A DNA stretch of 15,363 nt from UMGS172 sp045587185 (GCA_045587185.1 JAZNBS010000014.1:1-15363), one strand, 5' to 3'. Shown: positions 1 through 8,332, counted from the stretch's first letter. Translations and numbers: made by a program. The notes: a model not told the origin generated them from the sequence alone.

Positions 1-1088
1 CCCGACATTCCCTGTACTATTCCACCCGTTTTGTCCAACAGATTTTGGTCGGTAACCTCGATTATCATATTTTTTATCCTACTCGAATCGTTGTGATAAA
101 CCTTTTTTATAATGCAATCATAAAATTTCTGTTGACCGTCATCAAGCGTAGTCAATATTTTAGCATTTCCAACTTTTATCTCTTGCTTTAGGGCAATTTC
201 CATATTATTTTCCGAAGAGAGCGGAAACTTAGCCGTTCCGAAAACTCCCGTTATGTCATTTGCCTTTATTTCAGCCGAAACACCGCTTGAAAAAACGCCC
301 TGTAACTCACCTGTAACATCCTTTGAAGACTTCTTTATTCCAACTATCTCGGCGCCAACAAACTGACCTTTTTCGCAAGGAACAAGTTCTCCTGTATCTG
401 CATCACAGATGCCGTGCCCAAGACCCGCAACGATATTTGTTTCGGGGTCATAATAGGTGAGAGTGCCTATTCCTGCCGAACTGTCCCTTATCCAAATTCC
501 TATTTTATAAACCTTATCGGCAGTTGAATATATTGGCGTTATCGAAACGGTAAACTGTTTATCTTGGCGTTTTATCAAAACATTAATTGCCTTATTTTTG
601 ACACTTCTTATTATATTTTGAACATCGTTATTGTTATCAACATCTTTATTGTTGATTTTAAGGATTATATCCCCTTTTTTTATACCTGACTCTTTTGACG
701 GGTTCTTAATTCCGTCAGAAGTCTCGATATCACTATAACCGACAACCAACACACCTTCGGTAAACATTTTTATACCGAAAGGTGTTCCCAACACCGCAAC
801 GCGTGAACTGTCAAGTTCAATAACGTTGACATTCTTAACCGGCACAACTCCGAAAAGCGAAACATTAGTAGTATATCCGCTAACCGGATGAGACCCATTT
901 TTCCCAACCGTTACCGAACTCCCTAATTTGGTGCAAACAAGTGTTGTGCTGTCATTAAAAACAAGTTCACTGCCTTGAACAACGTTGTAAGTGTCACCAA
1001 TTTTATTCTCAAAATATCCAACCAAGCCAAGTATTATGGTTGAAAAAACGAAGCATACAGAGAATATTATTTTTAATATTTTTTTCAT
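1..1088 (-). CDS. spoIVB: SpoIVB peptidase (S55 family), 3' end cut by the window edge
   Basis: Secreted forespore serine protease that, in Bacillus, crosses into the intermembrane space and triggers processing of pro-sigma-K. The visible 362 codons hold an N-terminal membrane/signal segment (about residues 4-25), a PDZ domain (about 95-185, with GIKKGDIILKIN), and the S55 peptidase domain with GLGHGICD. All three catalytic residues can be placed: His225, Asp347 (in EVTD) and Ser362 (in GIVQGMSG). Ser362 is the last complete codon, at positions 5-3. The His/Asp/Ser spacing matches what I know of B. subtilis SpoIVB (426 residues, so about 60 residues are probably missing). The ATG at 1088 is preceded by GGAGG at 1101-1097. 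It follows the ymxH-like gene by 143 bp; spo0A usually follows spoIVB in Firmicutes and may lie just outside. I saw no convincing sigma-F/G promoter in the 143-bp gap. Confidence 0.95.
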   Translation of the reverse strand, partial: MKKILKIIFSVCFVFSTIILGLVGYFENKIGDTYNVVQGSELVFNDSTTLVCTKLGSSVTVGKNGSHPVSGYTTNVSLFGVVPVKNVNVIELDSSRVAVLGTPFGIKMFTEGVLVVGYSDIETSDGIKNPSKESGIKKGDIILKINNKDVDNNNDVQNIIRSVKNKAINVLIKRQDKQFTVSITPIYSTADKVYKIGIWIRDSSAGIGTLTYYDPETNIVAGLGHGICDADTGELVPCEKGQFVGAEIVGIKKSSKDVTGELQGVFSSGVSAEIKANDITGVFGTAKFPLSSENNMEIALKQEIKVGNAKILTTLDDGQQKFYDCIIKKVYHNDSSRIKNMIIEVTDQNLLDKTGGIVQGMS

Positions 1089-1231
1089 TTTCACTTCCTC
1101 CGATAAAGCATTATGTTACTAACATTCCAAGCTTACGGCAATTTAAAAAAGCAAAAATTTTTCAAGTCTCGCATTTTCTTGAAATTCGGTTTCCAACAAA
1201 GTTAACACCGTTTGTTTTTCATAATTTTTCA

Positions 1232-1516
1232 TTATTTTGAAAAGAAGATATCGGATAGAAGTTTTCTTTTTTTCGGTGTAGGCTGAAAGTTATCAATATT
1301 AACGAGTATGGAATCTTCGCCGAAAACCTCAATACATTCCCACGGTATACGGTAATCGTCGTCACGGCCGAAAAAACGCCGTTTTCCGCAAACAATAATA
1401 TTGATGAGTTTACCCGAACAGGAATCTATCTCAACATCTCCGACCAATCCTAAAATTGAGCCGTCCTTAATACAGACGACCTGTTTTTCACGCATTTCAA
1501 CAAGCCTGCAACACAT
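1232..1516 (-). CDS. YlmC/YmxH family PRC-barrel-like sporulation protein
   Basis: A 94-residue protein starting MCCRLVEMREKQVV, with a PRC-barrel-like core (GLVGDVEIDSCSGKL, then the pattern FGRDDDYRIPWECIEVFGEDSILV). Family members are about 80-95 residues and have no established biochemical role; they are called sporulation proteins because of their location beside sigG or sigE and their expression in spore formers. I chose the ATG at 1516 because CAGGTGAT lies at 1527-1520 just upstream; the frame stays open further upstream but would run into sigG. There is a 49-bp gap after the sigG stop and the same orientation, so co-transcription with sigG is likely. The last 20 residues are lysine-rich and variable. 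It has no signal peptide and is probably cytoplasmic. Confidence 0.85.
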   Translation of the reverse strand: MCCRLVEMREKQVVCIKDGSILGLVGDVEIDSCSGKLINIIVCGKRRFFGRDDDYRIPWECIEVFGEDSILVNIDNFQPTPKKRKLLSDIFFSK

Positions 1517-1565
1517 AACATCACCTGAACGTTTTTTTACAATTATATGTTGTTGCTTTGTCCTG

Positions 1566-2333
1566 TTATTCGCCTTTGATTTTATCAAGCACACCTTTTT
1601 CAATTCGGGAAACCTGCGCTTGAGAAATACCAATCTCGCGTGACACTTCCATCTGGGTCATTCCACGCATAAACCTCAATGTCAGTATCCTTTTTTCCCT
1701 CTCGTTCAATGATGCAATAACATCTCTGAACGCAATCTCCTGCAACCAATCTGAATCGTCGGATTTATCCCCGAGTTGGTCAAGAACATAGACAGTATCA
1801 CCCGAATCTGAATAAACCGAATCGAATAGAGATACTGGTTCCACGATGCTTTCCAGTGCCATAACAACCTCGCTTCTCGGCAACTGAAGTTCCTTGGCTA
1901 TTTCGTCAACTGTCGGCTCTTTTTGATTCTTTTCAATCAGTTTTTCCTTGACCTGCATTGCCTTATAAGCCACATCTTTAATTGACCTGCTCACACGCAC
2001 CGAGTTGTTATCCCTCAAATGTCTTCTGATCTCACCAATTATCATTGGCACTGCATATGTGGAAAATTTCACCTCATGCACGGGGTCAAAATTATCGATT
2101 GCCTTAATAAGACCAATGCAACCTATTTGAAAAAGGTCATCCATATTTTCACCTCGGTTGGTAAATTTCTGTACAACACTCAAAACAAGCCTCAAATTTC
2201 CGCCGATCAGCTTGTCCCTGGCAGTTTTGTCACCGTTTTTAACGAGTCTTAACAATTCTTCCTTTTCTGTTTCCTTTAAAACGGGAAGTTTGTTTGTGTT
2301 GACATTACAAATCTCAACCTTGTTATACTGCAA
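1566..2333 (-). CDS. sigG: RNA polymerase sporulation sigma factor SigG
   Basis: Late forespore-specific sigma-70 family factor of 255 residues (B. subtilis SigG has 260). The amino end NKVEICNVNTNKLPVLK is the SigG signature. Region 2 runs about residues 38-115 (GNLRLVLSVVQKF, DDLFQIGCIGLIKAIDNFD, KFSTYAVPMIIGEIRRHLRD), region 3 about 116-195, and region 4 with its helix-turn-helix about 207-253 (TQMEVSREIGISQAQVSRIE). The initiator is a TTG at 2333-2331: an in-frame TGA lies directly before it, no in-frame ATG is available, and GGAGATGG at 2346-2339 stands 9 nt upstream. An out-of-frame ATG at 2337 overlaps this start (see findings). The usual spoIIGA-sigE genes are not adjacent: a divergent beta-galactosidase lies upstream instead. 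Downstream are the ymxH-like gene and spoIVB. Confidence 0.97.
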   Translation of the reverse strand: MQYNKVEICNVNTNKLPVLKETEKEELLRLVKNGDKTARDKLIGGNLRLVLSVVQKFTNRGENMDDLFQIGCIGLIKAIDNFDPVHEVKFSTYAVPMIIGEIRRHLRDNNSVRVSRSIKDVAYKAMQVKEKLIEKNQKEPTVDEIAKELQLPRSEVVMALESIVEPVSLFDSVYSDSGDTVYVLDQLGDKSDDSDWLQEIAFRDVIASLNEREKRILTLRFMRGMTQMEVSREIGISQAQVSRIEKGVLDKIKGE

Positions 2334-2334
2334 T

Positions 2335-2370
2335 CATACCATCTCCAAAATTTGATAATATGATTATTGC
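2335..2370 (-). promoter_or_regulatory. sigG start region: sigma-F/G-like -10 and ribosome site
   Basis: CATATTA at 2362-2356 is an exact match to the sigma-F/G -10 consensus CATWHTA as I remember it. The expected -35 (GHATR, 17-18 bp upstream) is only weakly matched by GACAG. The implied start near 2349 leaves only a few bases before the GGAGATGG ribosome site at 2346-2339. A small inverted repeat, ATAAT-atg-ATTAT, overlaps the -10. This is inference from motif match only. Confidence 0.35.
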
Positions 2371-2471
2371 CTTTAATGTCTGTCAAAATACAAATTTAAA
2401 AACAAAAATAAGTAAATATATTGCACAACTGACCAAGCGTGGCATTAGCCAATATTTTTACAGTTTATCAG

Positions 2472-2527
2472 TATAATTATATTGACATATTTTCCCCATT
2501 TTAGTATTATTAACATATAAGTTATAT
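2472..2527 (+). promoter_or_regulatory. Sigma-A promoter of the beta-galactosidase gene with a possible operator
   Basis: TTGACA at 2482-2487, a 17-bp spacer, and TATTAT at 2505-2510 form a near-consensus vegetative promoter. The predicted start is near 2517. A perfect 6-1-6 inverted repeat (ATATAA-g-TTATAT, 2515-2527) covers the predicted start, and a 10-bp palindrome TATAATTATA (2472-2481) sits directly upstream of the -35. Either could be an operator, but such A+T-rich palindromes also arise by chance. The rest of the 220-bp divergent region toward sigG shows no further clear signals. Confidence 0.75.
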
Positions 2528-2553
2528 ACTTTTGGGAGGTTGAATTTGAATTT

Positions 2554-4587
2554 ATGAAAGATTATATTAACCCTAATTTTAAACACATGGTTCACGGCGG
2601 TGACTACAATCCCGACCAATGGCTCGATTATCCCAATGTTTTATCTGAAGATATGCGACTGATGAAACTCGGCCACTGCAACGAGATGACACTTGGCGTT
2701 TTTGCATGGTCAGCCTTGGAACCTGAGGAGGGTAAATTTACCTTCGAGTGGATGGACAAGGTTTTGGACGATATTCACAAAGCAGGCGGCAAGGTACTTC
2801 TTGCCACCCCCAGCGGTGCAAGACCTGCATGGTTGGCCGAAAAGTATCCCGAGGTATTACGTGTTACCGAACGCGGTGAACGTAATTGGTACGGTGAACG
2901 TCACAACCATTGCTATACCTCTCCCATTTACCGAGAAAAAGTTAAAATCATCAATCAAAAATTGGCCGAACGTTATAAGGACCACCCAGCCCTTATCGGT
3001 TGGCACCTTTCCAATGAGTATGGCGGATCCTGTTACTGCGACCTTTGTAAGGATGCTTTCAGAAAATGGTTAAAGAATAAGTACGGCAATATCAAAAAAC
3101 TCAATGCCGAATGGTGGAACTCTTTCTGGTCACACACATTTAATAATTTTGACCAGATTAACCCTCCCTCACCCTTGGGTGAAAGCCACGTTCATGCTCT
3201 AATACTTGACTGGAAACGCTTTGTTTCTCAACAGACCGCAGATTTTGCAAAACACGAATATGAGTCGGTCAAGCACATAACTCCTGATATTCCGGCCACC
3301 ACTAATCTTATGGGATTTGATCAAAGACTTAACTACCGTGATATTGTAAAAAGTATTGACTTTGTTTCGTGGGACAACTATCCCACCTGGGGAGGCACCC
3401 CTGACCGCGATATCTATGTGGCACAGTATTCTGCAATGACACAAGACCTTATGCGTTCTCTTAACGGCCGTCCTTACTTTCTTATGGAAAGCACACCAAG
3501 TCTCGTAAACTGGAAGCCAATCAACAAACTTAAGAGGCCCAAAATACATATGCTTTCTTCTCTTCAGGCTATTGCCCACGGTTCAGACAGTGTACAGTAT
3601 TTTCAATGGAGAAAGAGTCGCGGAAGTTATGAAAAGTTCCACGGTGCCGTTATTGACCATGTTGGAACTGAAAACACGCGTGTTTTCAAGGATGTAACAG
3701 CCGTCGGTGAACGTCTTGAAAAACTTGACGAAATAGTTGGTACTGTTGTTGACAGTAAGGTTGGTCTCCTTTATGATTGGGACAACCAATGGGCCCTTGA
3801 TATGGCTGGCGGTTTCCAACTTAATGACAAAAAAATCAGTACTGTTAACCATAATATTTATAGTTCTTTATGGAGCAAAGGTATCGATGTCGATATGATC
3901 GGCTCTGAAAGCCATGATTTTTCCAAATACAAGGTAATCTTTGCGCCTATGAGATATATGGTTAGCGACGCTTTGGGCGAAAAGTTCAAGGAATTCGTCA
4001 AAAATGGCGGTATCCTTCTTTGCACATATATGACTGCTATGGTAAATGAGAACGACCTGTGTCATCTCGGCGGTTGGCCGGGTGCGGGTCTGCGTGAAGT
4101 ATTCGGTATTTGGAATGAAGAAATTGACTCACTAAACAACGGAGAAACAAACATCGTTAAACTTAAAGACGGAACCGAAATCGAGGCTATTGACTACTGC
4201 GAGTTGATTCATGCCGAAGGCGCTGAAGTGCTCGCCACGTATGATTCCGACTTCTACAAGGGTATGCCTGCATTTACGGTTAACAATTACGGCAAGGGCA
4301 AAGCCTACTATGTTGCGTTCCGTGATTACGGCGGATTTACGAAAAAAGTTGTATATGATATTTTGGCTGAAGCGGGTATCGAATCTAAGTTTGACGGAGA
4401 ACTTAAACGCGGTGTCACCGCACATTCACGAACTGACGGAGAAAACGTTTATGTTTTCCTTGAGAATTATACCTCTGAAGACTTTGAGACCGAGACCGCT
4501 ATTAACTGGACCGAGGTAGATACAGGAAAATCTCTCACAGGCAAATTCACGCTTCCTGCATACGGAACACTCATTCTTAAAAAGTAA
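2554..4587 (+). CDS. Beta-galactosidase, glycoside hydrolase family 42
   Basis: A 677-residue cytoplasmic retaining beta-galactosidase that hydrolyses terminal beta-D-galactose from small galactosides. The typical GH42 opening HMVHGGDYNPDQW leads into a TIM-barrel. The acid/base is Glu155 (GWHLSNEYGG) and the nucleophile is Glu312 (PYFLMESTPS). Cys120, Cys160, Cys162 and Cys165 match the four-cysteine zinc site of GH42 enzymes such as Thermus A4 beta-galactosidase. After the barrel (to about residue 390) come the trimerisation domain (about 395-605) and a small C-terminal beta domain ending at TLILKK. The length is normal for the family and there is no signal peptide. The start ATG has GGGAGGT at 2534-2540, a rather long 13-nt spacing, but no nearer in-frame start exists. 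It is monocistronic, with its own promoter and terminator and no transporter or regulator alongside, so its substrate (lactose, galacto-oligosaccharide or a host or plant glycan) cannot be named. Confidence 0.96.
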   Translation: MKDYINPNFKHMVHGGDYNPDQWLDYPNVLSEDMRLMKLGHCNEMTLGVFAWSALEPEEGKFTFEWMDKVLDDIHKAGGKVLLATPSGARPAWLAEKYPEVLRVTERGERNWYGERHNHCYTSPIYREKVKIINQKLAERYKDHPALIGWHLSNEYGGSCYCDLCKDAFRKWLKNKYGNIKKLNAEWWNSFWSHTFNNFDQINPPSPLGESHVHALILDWKRFVSQQTADFAKHEYESVKHITPDIPATTNLMGFDQRLNYRDIVKSIDFVSWDNYPTWGGTPDRDIYVAQYSAMTQDLMRSLNGRPYFLMESTPSLVNWKPINKLKRPKIHMLSSLQAIAHGSDSVQYFQWRKSRGSYEKFHGAVIDHVGTENTRVFKDVTAVGERLEKLDEIVGTVVDSKVGLLYDWDNQWALDMAGGFQLNDKKISTVNHNIYSSLWSKGIDVDMIGSESHDFSKYKVIFAPMRYMVSDALGEKFKEFVKNGGILLCTYMTAMVNENDLCHLGGWPGAGLREVFGIWNEEIDSLNNGETNIVKLKDGTEIEAIDYCELIHAEGAEVLATYDSDFYKGMPAFTVNNYGKGKAYYVAFRDYGGFTKKVVYDILAEAGIESKFDGELKRGVTAHSRTDGENVYVFLENYTSEDFETETAINWTEVDTGKSLTGKFTLPAYGTLILKK

Positions 4588-4597
4588 ATCAGCAAAC

Positions 4598-4640
4598 AAA
4601 ACAGGGCATTTCGGGGTATTCCGAAATGCCCTGTTTTTTG
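4598..4640. terminator. Bidirectional intrinsic terminator between convergent genes
   Basis: A perfect 14-bp stem (ACAGGGCATTTCGG at 4601-4614 with its complement at 4621-4634) closes a 6-nt loop. It is flanked by an A-run on the left and TTTTTT on the right, so it can stop transcripts from both the beta-galactosidase (plus) and the htrA operon (minus). It fills most of the 64-bp gap between their stop codons. Confidence 0.93.
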
Positions 4641-4651
4641 TTTATAGGTGG

Positions 4652-6100
4652 TTAGTGATCCGAGAAGAAATCATCATTATCACTGTTACCAAAAGGGTCT
4701 TTAAGACCGTTCTGAGAATCATCAATAACACTGTTAGTATAACTTGAACTGCCACGGTCGGCCAACAATACCGCAAGAACAGTGTTGGACTCACCCGTTG
4801 CAACGTGATAAACCGTGAATGATAACGTGACACCGGGTTTTGTACTTTCAATAATATCCAATGCAACACTGCTGTTGGATATCTCAATATCATTGATATG
4901 TGTTATAATATCACCCGAATTTATACCTTTTCCGTTAAGGTCACTTTCAATAGTAACCTCCTGCACTTTCATTCCTCTTGGTATATTTTCAAGTTCAGCC
5001 GTGATATTGTCAACCGCTGTGTAGGTAATTCCTAGCCTTCCTCGGTCGGCAACATAGCCATGGGTTATCAAAGAATCTGCAACCTTTATAACAGTGTTTG
5101 ACGGAATTGCATAACCGACATTGTCATACTCGGTACCTGCAAGTTTTACCGAAGGGATACCTATGACCTGTGAATACATATTAACCAAAGCGCCGCCTGA
5201 ATTACCTGGGTTTATGGGTGTATCGGTCTGAAGCATCTTCATTGAATAACTTGAAGTTGAGGTAAATCTGATATTGGCAGAAGAAATTGTTCCCGAAGTC
5301 AAAATTGACTTGGACTCGGCACCCGAAGGATAACCGATTGCCACAACCTCTTCCCCAACTGCAACTTGGTCGGAATAACCAAATGTAGCCTTGGTGAGAT
5401 TTCGTGCTTCAACTTTCAGTACAGCAAGGTCGCTTCGTGTGTCCCCCGCAACAAACTGTGCTTTATATTCAGTCCCGTCATACATAGTGACAAGGAATCT
5501 GGGAGAAGAAACCTCGGAATAAATGTGGTCATTAGTTACAATATAACCGTCTGCGGTATAAATTACACCGCTTGCATAACCTTGGGCACCCTTCTCATTA
5601 TAAACCGTAATGCAAACAACTGATTTATTTACATTTTGGAAAACAGTGGCCTTGTTGGAAGAAAGTAGTGAATCATCTTTGCCTGCCTGTTGTGTTCCGC
5701 CTTGATAATAATGATTAGCAGTCCCCGACTTGGTTCCAAGAATAAACCCTGACGAAATTGCAATTATTAAAGCAACGGTTATTGCAATAACGGTAAAAAA
5801 CACCTTTATCCCAGAGTTTGAATTGTTTTCAATGGGTTGTTCAACTGTCTCGAATGTCACGGTTGGATCACCGTTATGAGGGTCAGAAAACTCGGTAGCA
5901 GAAGAGGTATCATCTGATGCCGAATAATTATAAACAACACCTGTCTTAACACCGTTCGGTGAAAAAGTTTCAGAAACCTCGGACCCTTTTGTCACATCAT
6001 CTGCATCCGTAGGTACAGGACATGCATCATAATTAGCAGCACTTTCTGAATAAACATCACGGTTTTCACCGTTGTTGAATATATTGTTTTCATTTTCCAT
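4652..6100 (-). CDS. Membrane-anchored HtrA/DegP-like serine protease with PDZ domain
   Basis: A 482-residue S1C protease for envelope protein quality control. In order: a long hydrophilic, acidic and Ser/Thr/Asn-rich cytoplasmic segment (1-97), one transmembrane helix (about 99-121), a linker, the trypsin-like domain, and a PDZ domain (about 354-450). The catalytic triad is His192 (GYIVTNDHIY), Asp224 (RSDLAVLK) and Ser301 (NPGNSGGAL). The PDZ contains KGINSGDIITHINDIEI. The frame is open further upstream into the kinase gene, but the ATG at 6100 is preceded by an AAAGGAA ribosome site (6112-6106) and gives a 25-bp gap, so I chose it. The acidic tail (NSVIDDSQ... to SDH) is not part of the fold. 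It is the third gene of the regulator-kinase-htrA operon, which suggests that the two-component system controls it. Confidence 0.95.
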   Translation of the reverse strand: MENENNIFNNGENRDVYSESAANYDACPVPTDADDVTKGSEVSETFSPNGVKTGVVYNYSASDDTSSATEFSDPHNGDPTVTFETVEQPIENNSNSGIKVFFTVIAITVALIIAISSGFILGTKSGTANHYYQGGTQQAGKDDSLLSSNKATVFQNVNKSVVCITVYNEKGAQGYASGVIYTADGYIVTNDHIYSEVSSPRFLVTMYDGTEYKAQFVAGDTRSDLAVLKVEARNLTKATFGYSDQVAVGEEVVAIGYPSGAESKSILTSGTISSANIRFTSTSSYSMKMLQTDTPINPGNSGGALVNMYSQVIGIPSVKLAGTEYDNVGYAIPSNTVIKVADSLITHGYVADRGRLGITYTAVDNITAELENIPRGMKVQEVTIESDLNGKGINSGDIITHINDIEISNSSVALDIIESTKPGVTLSFTVYHVATGESNTVLAVLLADRGSSSYTNSVIDDSQNGLKDPFGNSDNDDFFSDH

Positions 6101-6125
6101 AAAAAGTTCCTTTCTGAAGACTTTT

Positions 6126-7559
6126 TCATCGTTCTTTGGGAAATGTAATTGTAAACTCGGTAAACCTTTCAGGCTGACTTGAGACCGAAATATTGCCGTT
6201 GTGAATATCCACAATAGTCTTTACGATATACAGTCCGAGACCTGTTCCGTCCTTATTGGCGGAACGGGCTTTATCCGATTTATAGAACCTGTCAAAAATC
6301 AATTTCAATTCATCGGGATTGATGCCTTTTCCGTCATTACGGATAGAAATTGCCACCCTTGAATCGGCATCCTTTCTGACTGAAACGGTTATTTTCCCAT
6401 ATTCGGGGGTGAACTTTATTGCATTGTCGGCAAGGTTGAACACCGCCTGATAAATAAGGTCACGGTCGGCGGTCACCTTGAGGTCACTGCCCTCACCCAA
6501 CCCCTCAATAACGATATTTTTTTCTTCGATTCTCTGCTCTTGCGAAAGCAAAACTTCGCATGCAAGGTCGCTCAAAGAAAACTCGGTTGGGTTGACCTTT
6601 TTCTCGCCCGATTCAAGACGCGCAAGGCTCAGCATCGACTGCACAAGCCTTGACAAACGCTTGACTTCGGTCGAAACGATACCAAGGTAATTTTCCTGCT
6701 TTTCTGGAGGAATTGTGCCGTCAAGAATTCCGTCAATAAATCCGCCAATAGTGGTCATAGGAGTTCTCAGTTCGTGAGAAACATTGGCTATAAAACTTCT
6801 CCTCATTCCCTCAAGTTGGGTAAGAGAATTAGTCATATTATTAAACGTTTCGGCAAGGTCGGATATCTCATCATGGCCATTAACGGGGATTCTTTGCGAA
6901 AAATCACCTTTTGCCATACTCATTGCCGCTTTAGACATAAGATTTATCGGTCTGGTTATACGTTTTGTCATAAAATAAAGGAACACAAACAAAACCGTAA
7001 GTGGCAATGCCGCACAGAAAATATAGATTTCAGAAAGTTCCGTCCACATATTCTTAAGATATGAAGCGGGCGACGAAACAAACACAAAACCAGAACGTCT
7101 GCCATCAGGAGAGTAAAACGGAGTTGCGGCCGTATAATGGGTATTGGCATAACGTTTTCTTAAAGTGCCCACCTCAAAATAGTTGCCGTCAGCGGCATTT
7201 TTTAAAATATCTGACGGTATTGTTTCGCTTGAATGTACACAGGAATGGTCATTTTTCCATTCCTGACAACTACAGGCAAAGACATTACCTTCAGAGTCAC
7301 AGACATAGGCCTCACCGATAACGGCGTGCGAAACAACACTTATAATACCGTTAAGGCTTGCCTGAAATCCTTTATCATCAGATGTCTGACTTGAAAGCAC
7401 TTTTGAGATTGTCTCACAGTTGTCGGTTAGCAGTTGTTTTTTGTCATTTATAAAATAATTGTTGACCGAAACACTTATAAGCACAAGAATTAACAAGATA
7501 CTGACGCACATACCTACGGCAGTGGTTATAAAAATTTTTTGAAACAATCGGTTTTTCAT
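6126..7559 (-). CDS. Sensor histidine kinase, HAMP type
   Basis: A 477-residue membrane sensor kinase, partner of the regulator just upstream. Transmembrane helix 1 is at about 9-32; the extracytoplasmic sensor domain at about 33-175; transmembrane helix 2 at about 177-197; HAMP about 198-250; HisKA about 251-317 with phosphoacceptor His262 (NVSHELRTP); and the ATPase domain about 360-477 with the N-box (NLADNAIKF), G1 (RNDGKGI), F-box (FDRFYKSD) and G2 (GTGLGLYIVK). The sensor domain carries a cluster C87-x8-C96-x-C98-x8-C107-x-H109 of unknown role. It has no PAS domain, unlike WalK. The start lies 2 bp after the regulator's stop, with AGGG in the end of that gene, so translational coupling is likely. 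The closest general relatives are PhoR/WalK-type kinases; the stimulus cannot be told from sequence. Confidence 0.95.
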   Translation of the reverse strand: MKNRLFQKIFITTAVGMCVSILLILVLISVSVNNYFINDKKQLLTDNCETISKVLSSQTSDDKGFQASLNGIISVVSHAVIGEAYVCDSEGNVFACSCQEWKNDHSCVHSSETIPSDILKNAADGNYFEVGTLRKRYANTHYTAATPFYSPDGRRSGFVFVSSPASYLKNMWTELSEIYIFCAALPLTVLFVFLYFMTKRITRPINLMSKAAMSMAKGDFSQRIPVNGHDEISDLAETFNNMTNSLTQLEGMRRSFIANVSHELRTPMTTIGGFIDGILDGTIPPEKQENYLGIVSTEVKRLSRLVQSMLSLARLESGEKKVNPTEFSLSDLACEVLLSQEQRIEEKNIVIEGLGEGSDLKVTADRDLIYQAVFNLADNAIKFTPEYGKITVSVRKDADSRVAISIRNDGKGINPDELKLIFDRFYKSDKARSANKDGTGLGLYIVKTIVDIHNGNISVSSQPERFTEFTITFPKER

Positions 7560-7561
7560 TT

Positions 7562-8251
7562 TTAGCCCTGCTTCAGTTCAAATTTATAGCCTACGCTCCA
7601 GACAGTTTTGATTGACCACTGGTCTGAAATACCTTCCAACTTATCTCGCAGTCTTTTAACGTGGACATCCACTGTTCTTGAATCACCGTAATACTCAAAT
7701 CCCCACACTTCGTCAAGAAGTTGGTCGCGTGAATACACGCGATTGGGATTGCTTGCAAGGTGGTATATTAGTTCCAGTTCCTTGGGCGGAGTATCCACTA
7801 CCTTTCCATCAACAATCATTTCATAGTTAGTAAGATTAACCGTAAGTTTATCGTATTTCACAATCTTTTCGTCACCGCCGGCCGAACGCCTTAAAACAGC
7901 ACGCACACGGGCTACTACCTCTTTTGTGTCAAAAGGTTTAGTGACATAGTCATCCGCACCGAGGTCAAGACCTAGTATCTTATCGAAAGTCTCACCTTTT
8001 GCGGTTATCATAATGATGGGAACGGCAGACGTCTTGCGAATTGCACGGCAGACCTGCCAACCGTCTAATTTAGGCAACATTATATCAAGAAGAATTATGT
8101 CAGGTTCCTCAAGGTTAAACTTCACGATAGCCAATTCACCGTCGTTTGCGATAACTGTATCAAATCCGTCTTTTTCAAGGTACAGCCTTAATAATTCGCA
8201 GATGTTGGTATCATCATCAACGATAAGCACCTTTTTATTTTTATTGGGCAT
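7562..8251 (-). CDS. OmpR/PhoB-family response regulator
   Basis: A 229-residue two-component transcription regulator. The receiver domain (about 6-120) has the acidic pocket Asp12/Asp13, phosphoacceptor Asp56 (LLDIMLPKLDG), Thr83 and Lys105 (DDYVTKPF). The winged-helix DNA-binding domain (about 130-228) has the usual TPPKELELIYHLA, then VYSRDQLLDEVWG, the pattern DSRTVDVHVKRLRDKL, and VGYKF. The ATG at 8251 has a strong GGAGGGG site (8263-8257) 5 nt upstream. It is the first gene of an operon with the histidine kinase and htrA. It resembles WalR/PhoP-type regulators, but the walHIJ genes are absent, so I do not name it. Confidence 0.96.
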   Translation of the reverse strand: MPNKNKKVLIVDDDTNICELLRLYLEKDGFDTVIANDGELAIVKFNLEEPDIILLDIMLPKLDGWQVCRAIRKTSAVPIIMITAKGETFDKILGLDLGADDYVTKPFDTKEVVARVRAVLRRSAGGDEKIVKYDKLTVNLTNYEMIVDGKVVDTPPKELELIYHLASNPNRVYSRDQLLDEVWGFEYYGDSRTVDVHVKRLRDKLEGISDQWSIKTVWSVGYKFELKQG

Positions 8252-8332
8252 AATATCCCCTCCGAATTAAGTTTTGACCGTAAGTCTATTTTAAATCAAA
8301 CAGACCGCAATATATGAATAAAATATTAAAAA

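Noticed and set aside
1089..1231. A sigma-F/G promoter for spoIVB
   Set aside because: CATAATG resembles a -10, but no -35 match of more than 3/5 is found at 17-18 bp. spoIVB may be read from sigG or from a promoter I cannot recognise.
1517..1633. N-terminal extension of the YlmC/YmxH protein (start at 1633)
   Set aside because: It would overlap the sigG coding end and is unlike the family; a good ribosome site precedes the ATG at 1516.
2693..3073. Open frame within the beta-galactosidase gene in another frame
   Set aside because: The overlapping beta-galactosidase has all catalytic residues and a normal length; the alternative frame is an accident of its codon use.
6101..6214. N-terminal extension of the HtrA protein (start at 6214)
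   Set aside because: It overlaps the end of the kinase gene and lacks a ribosome site; the ATG at 6100 has one.
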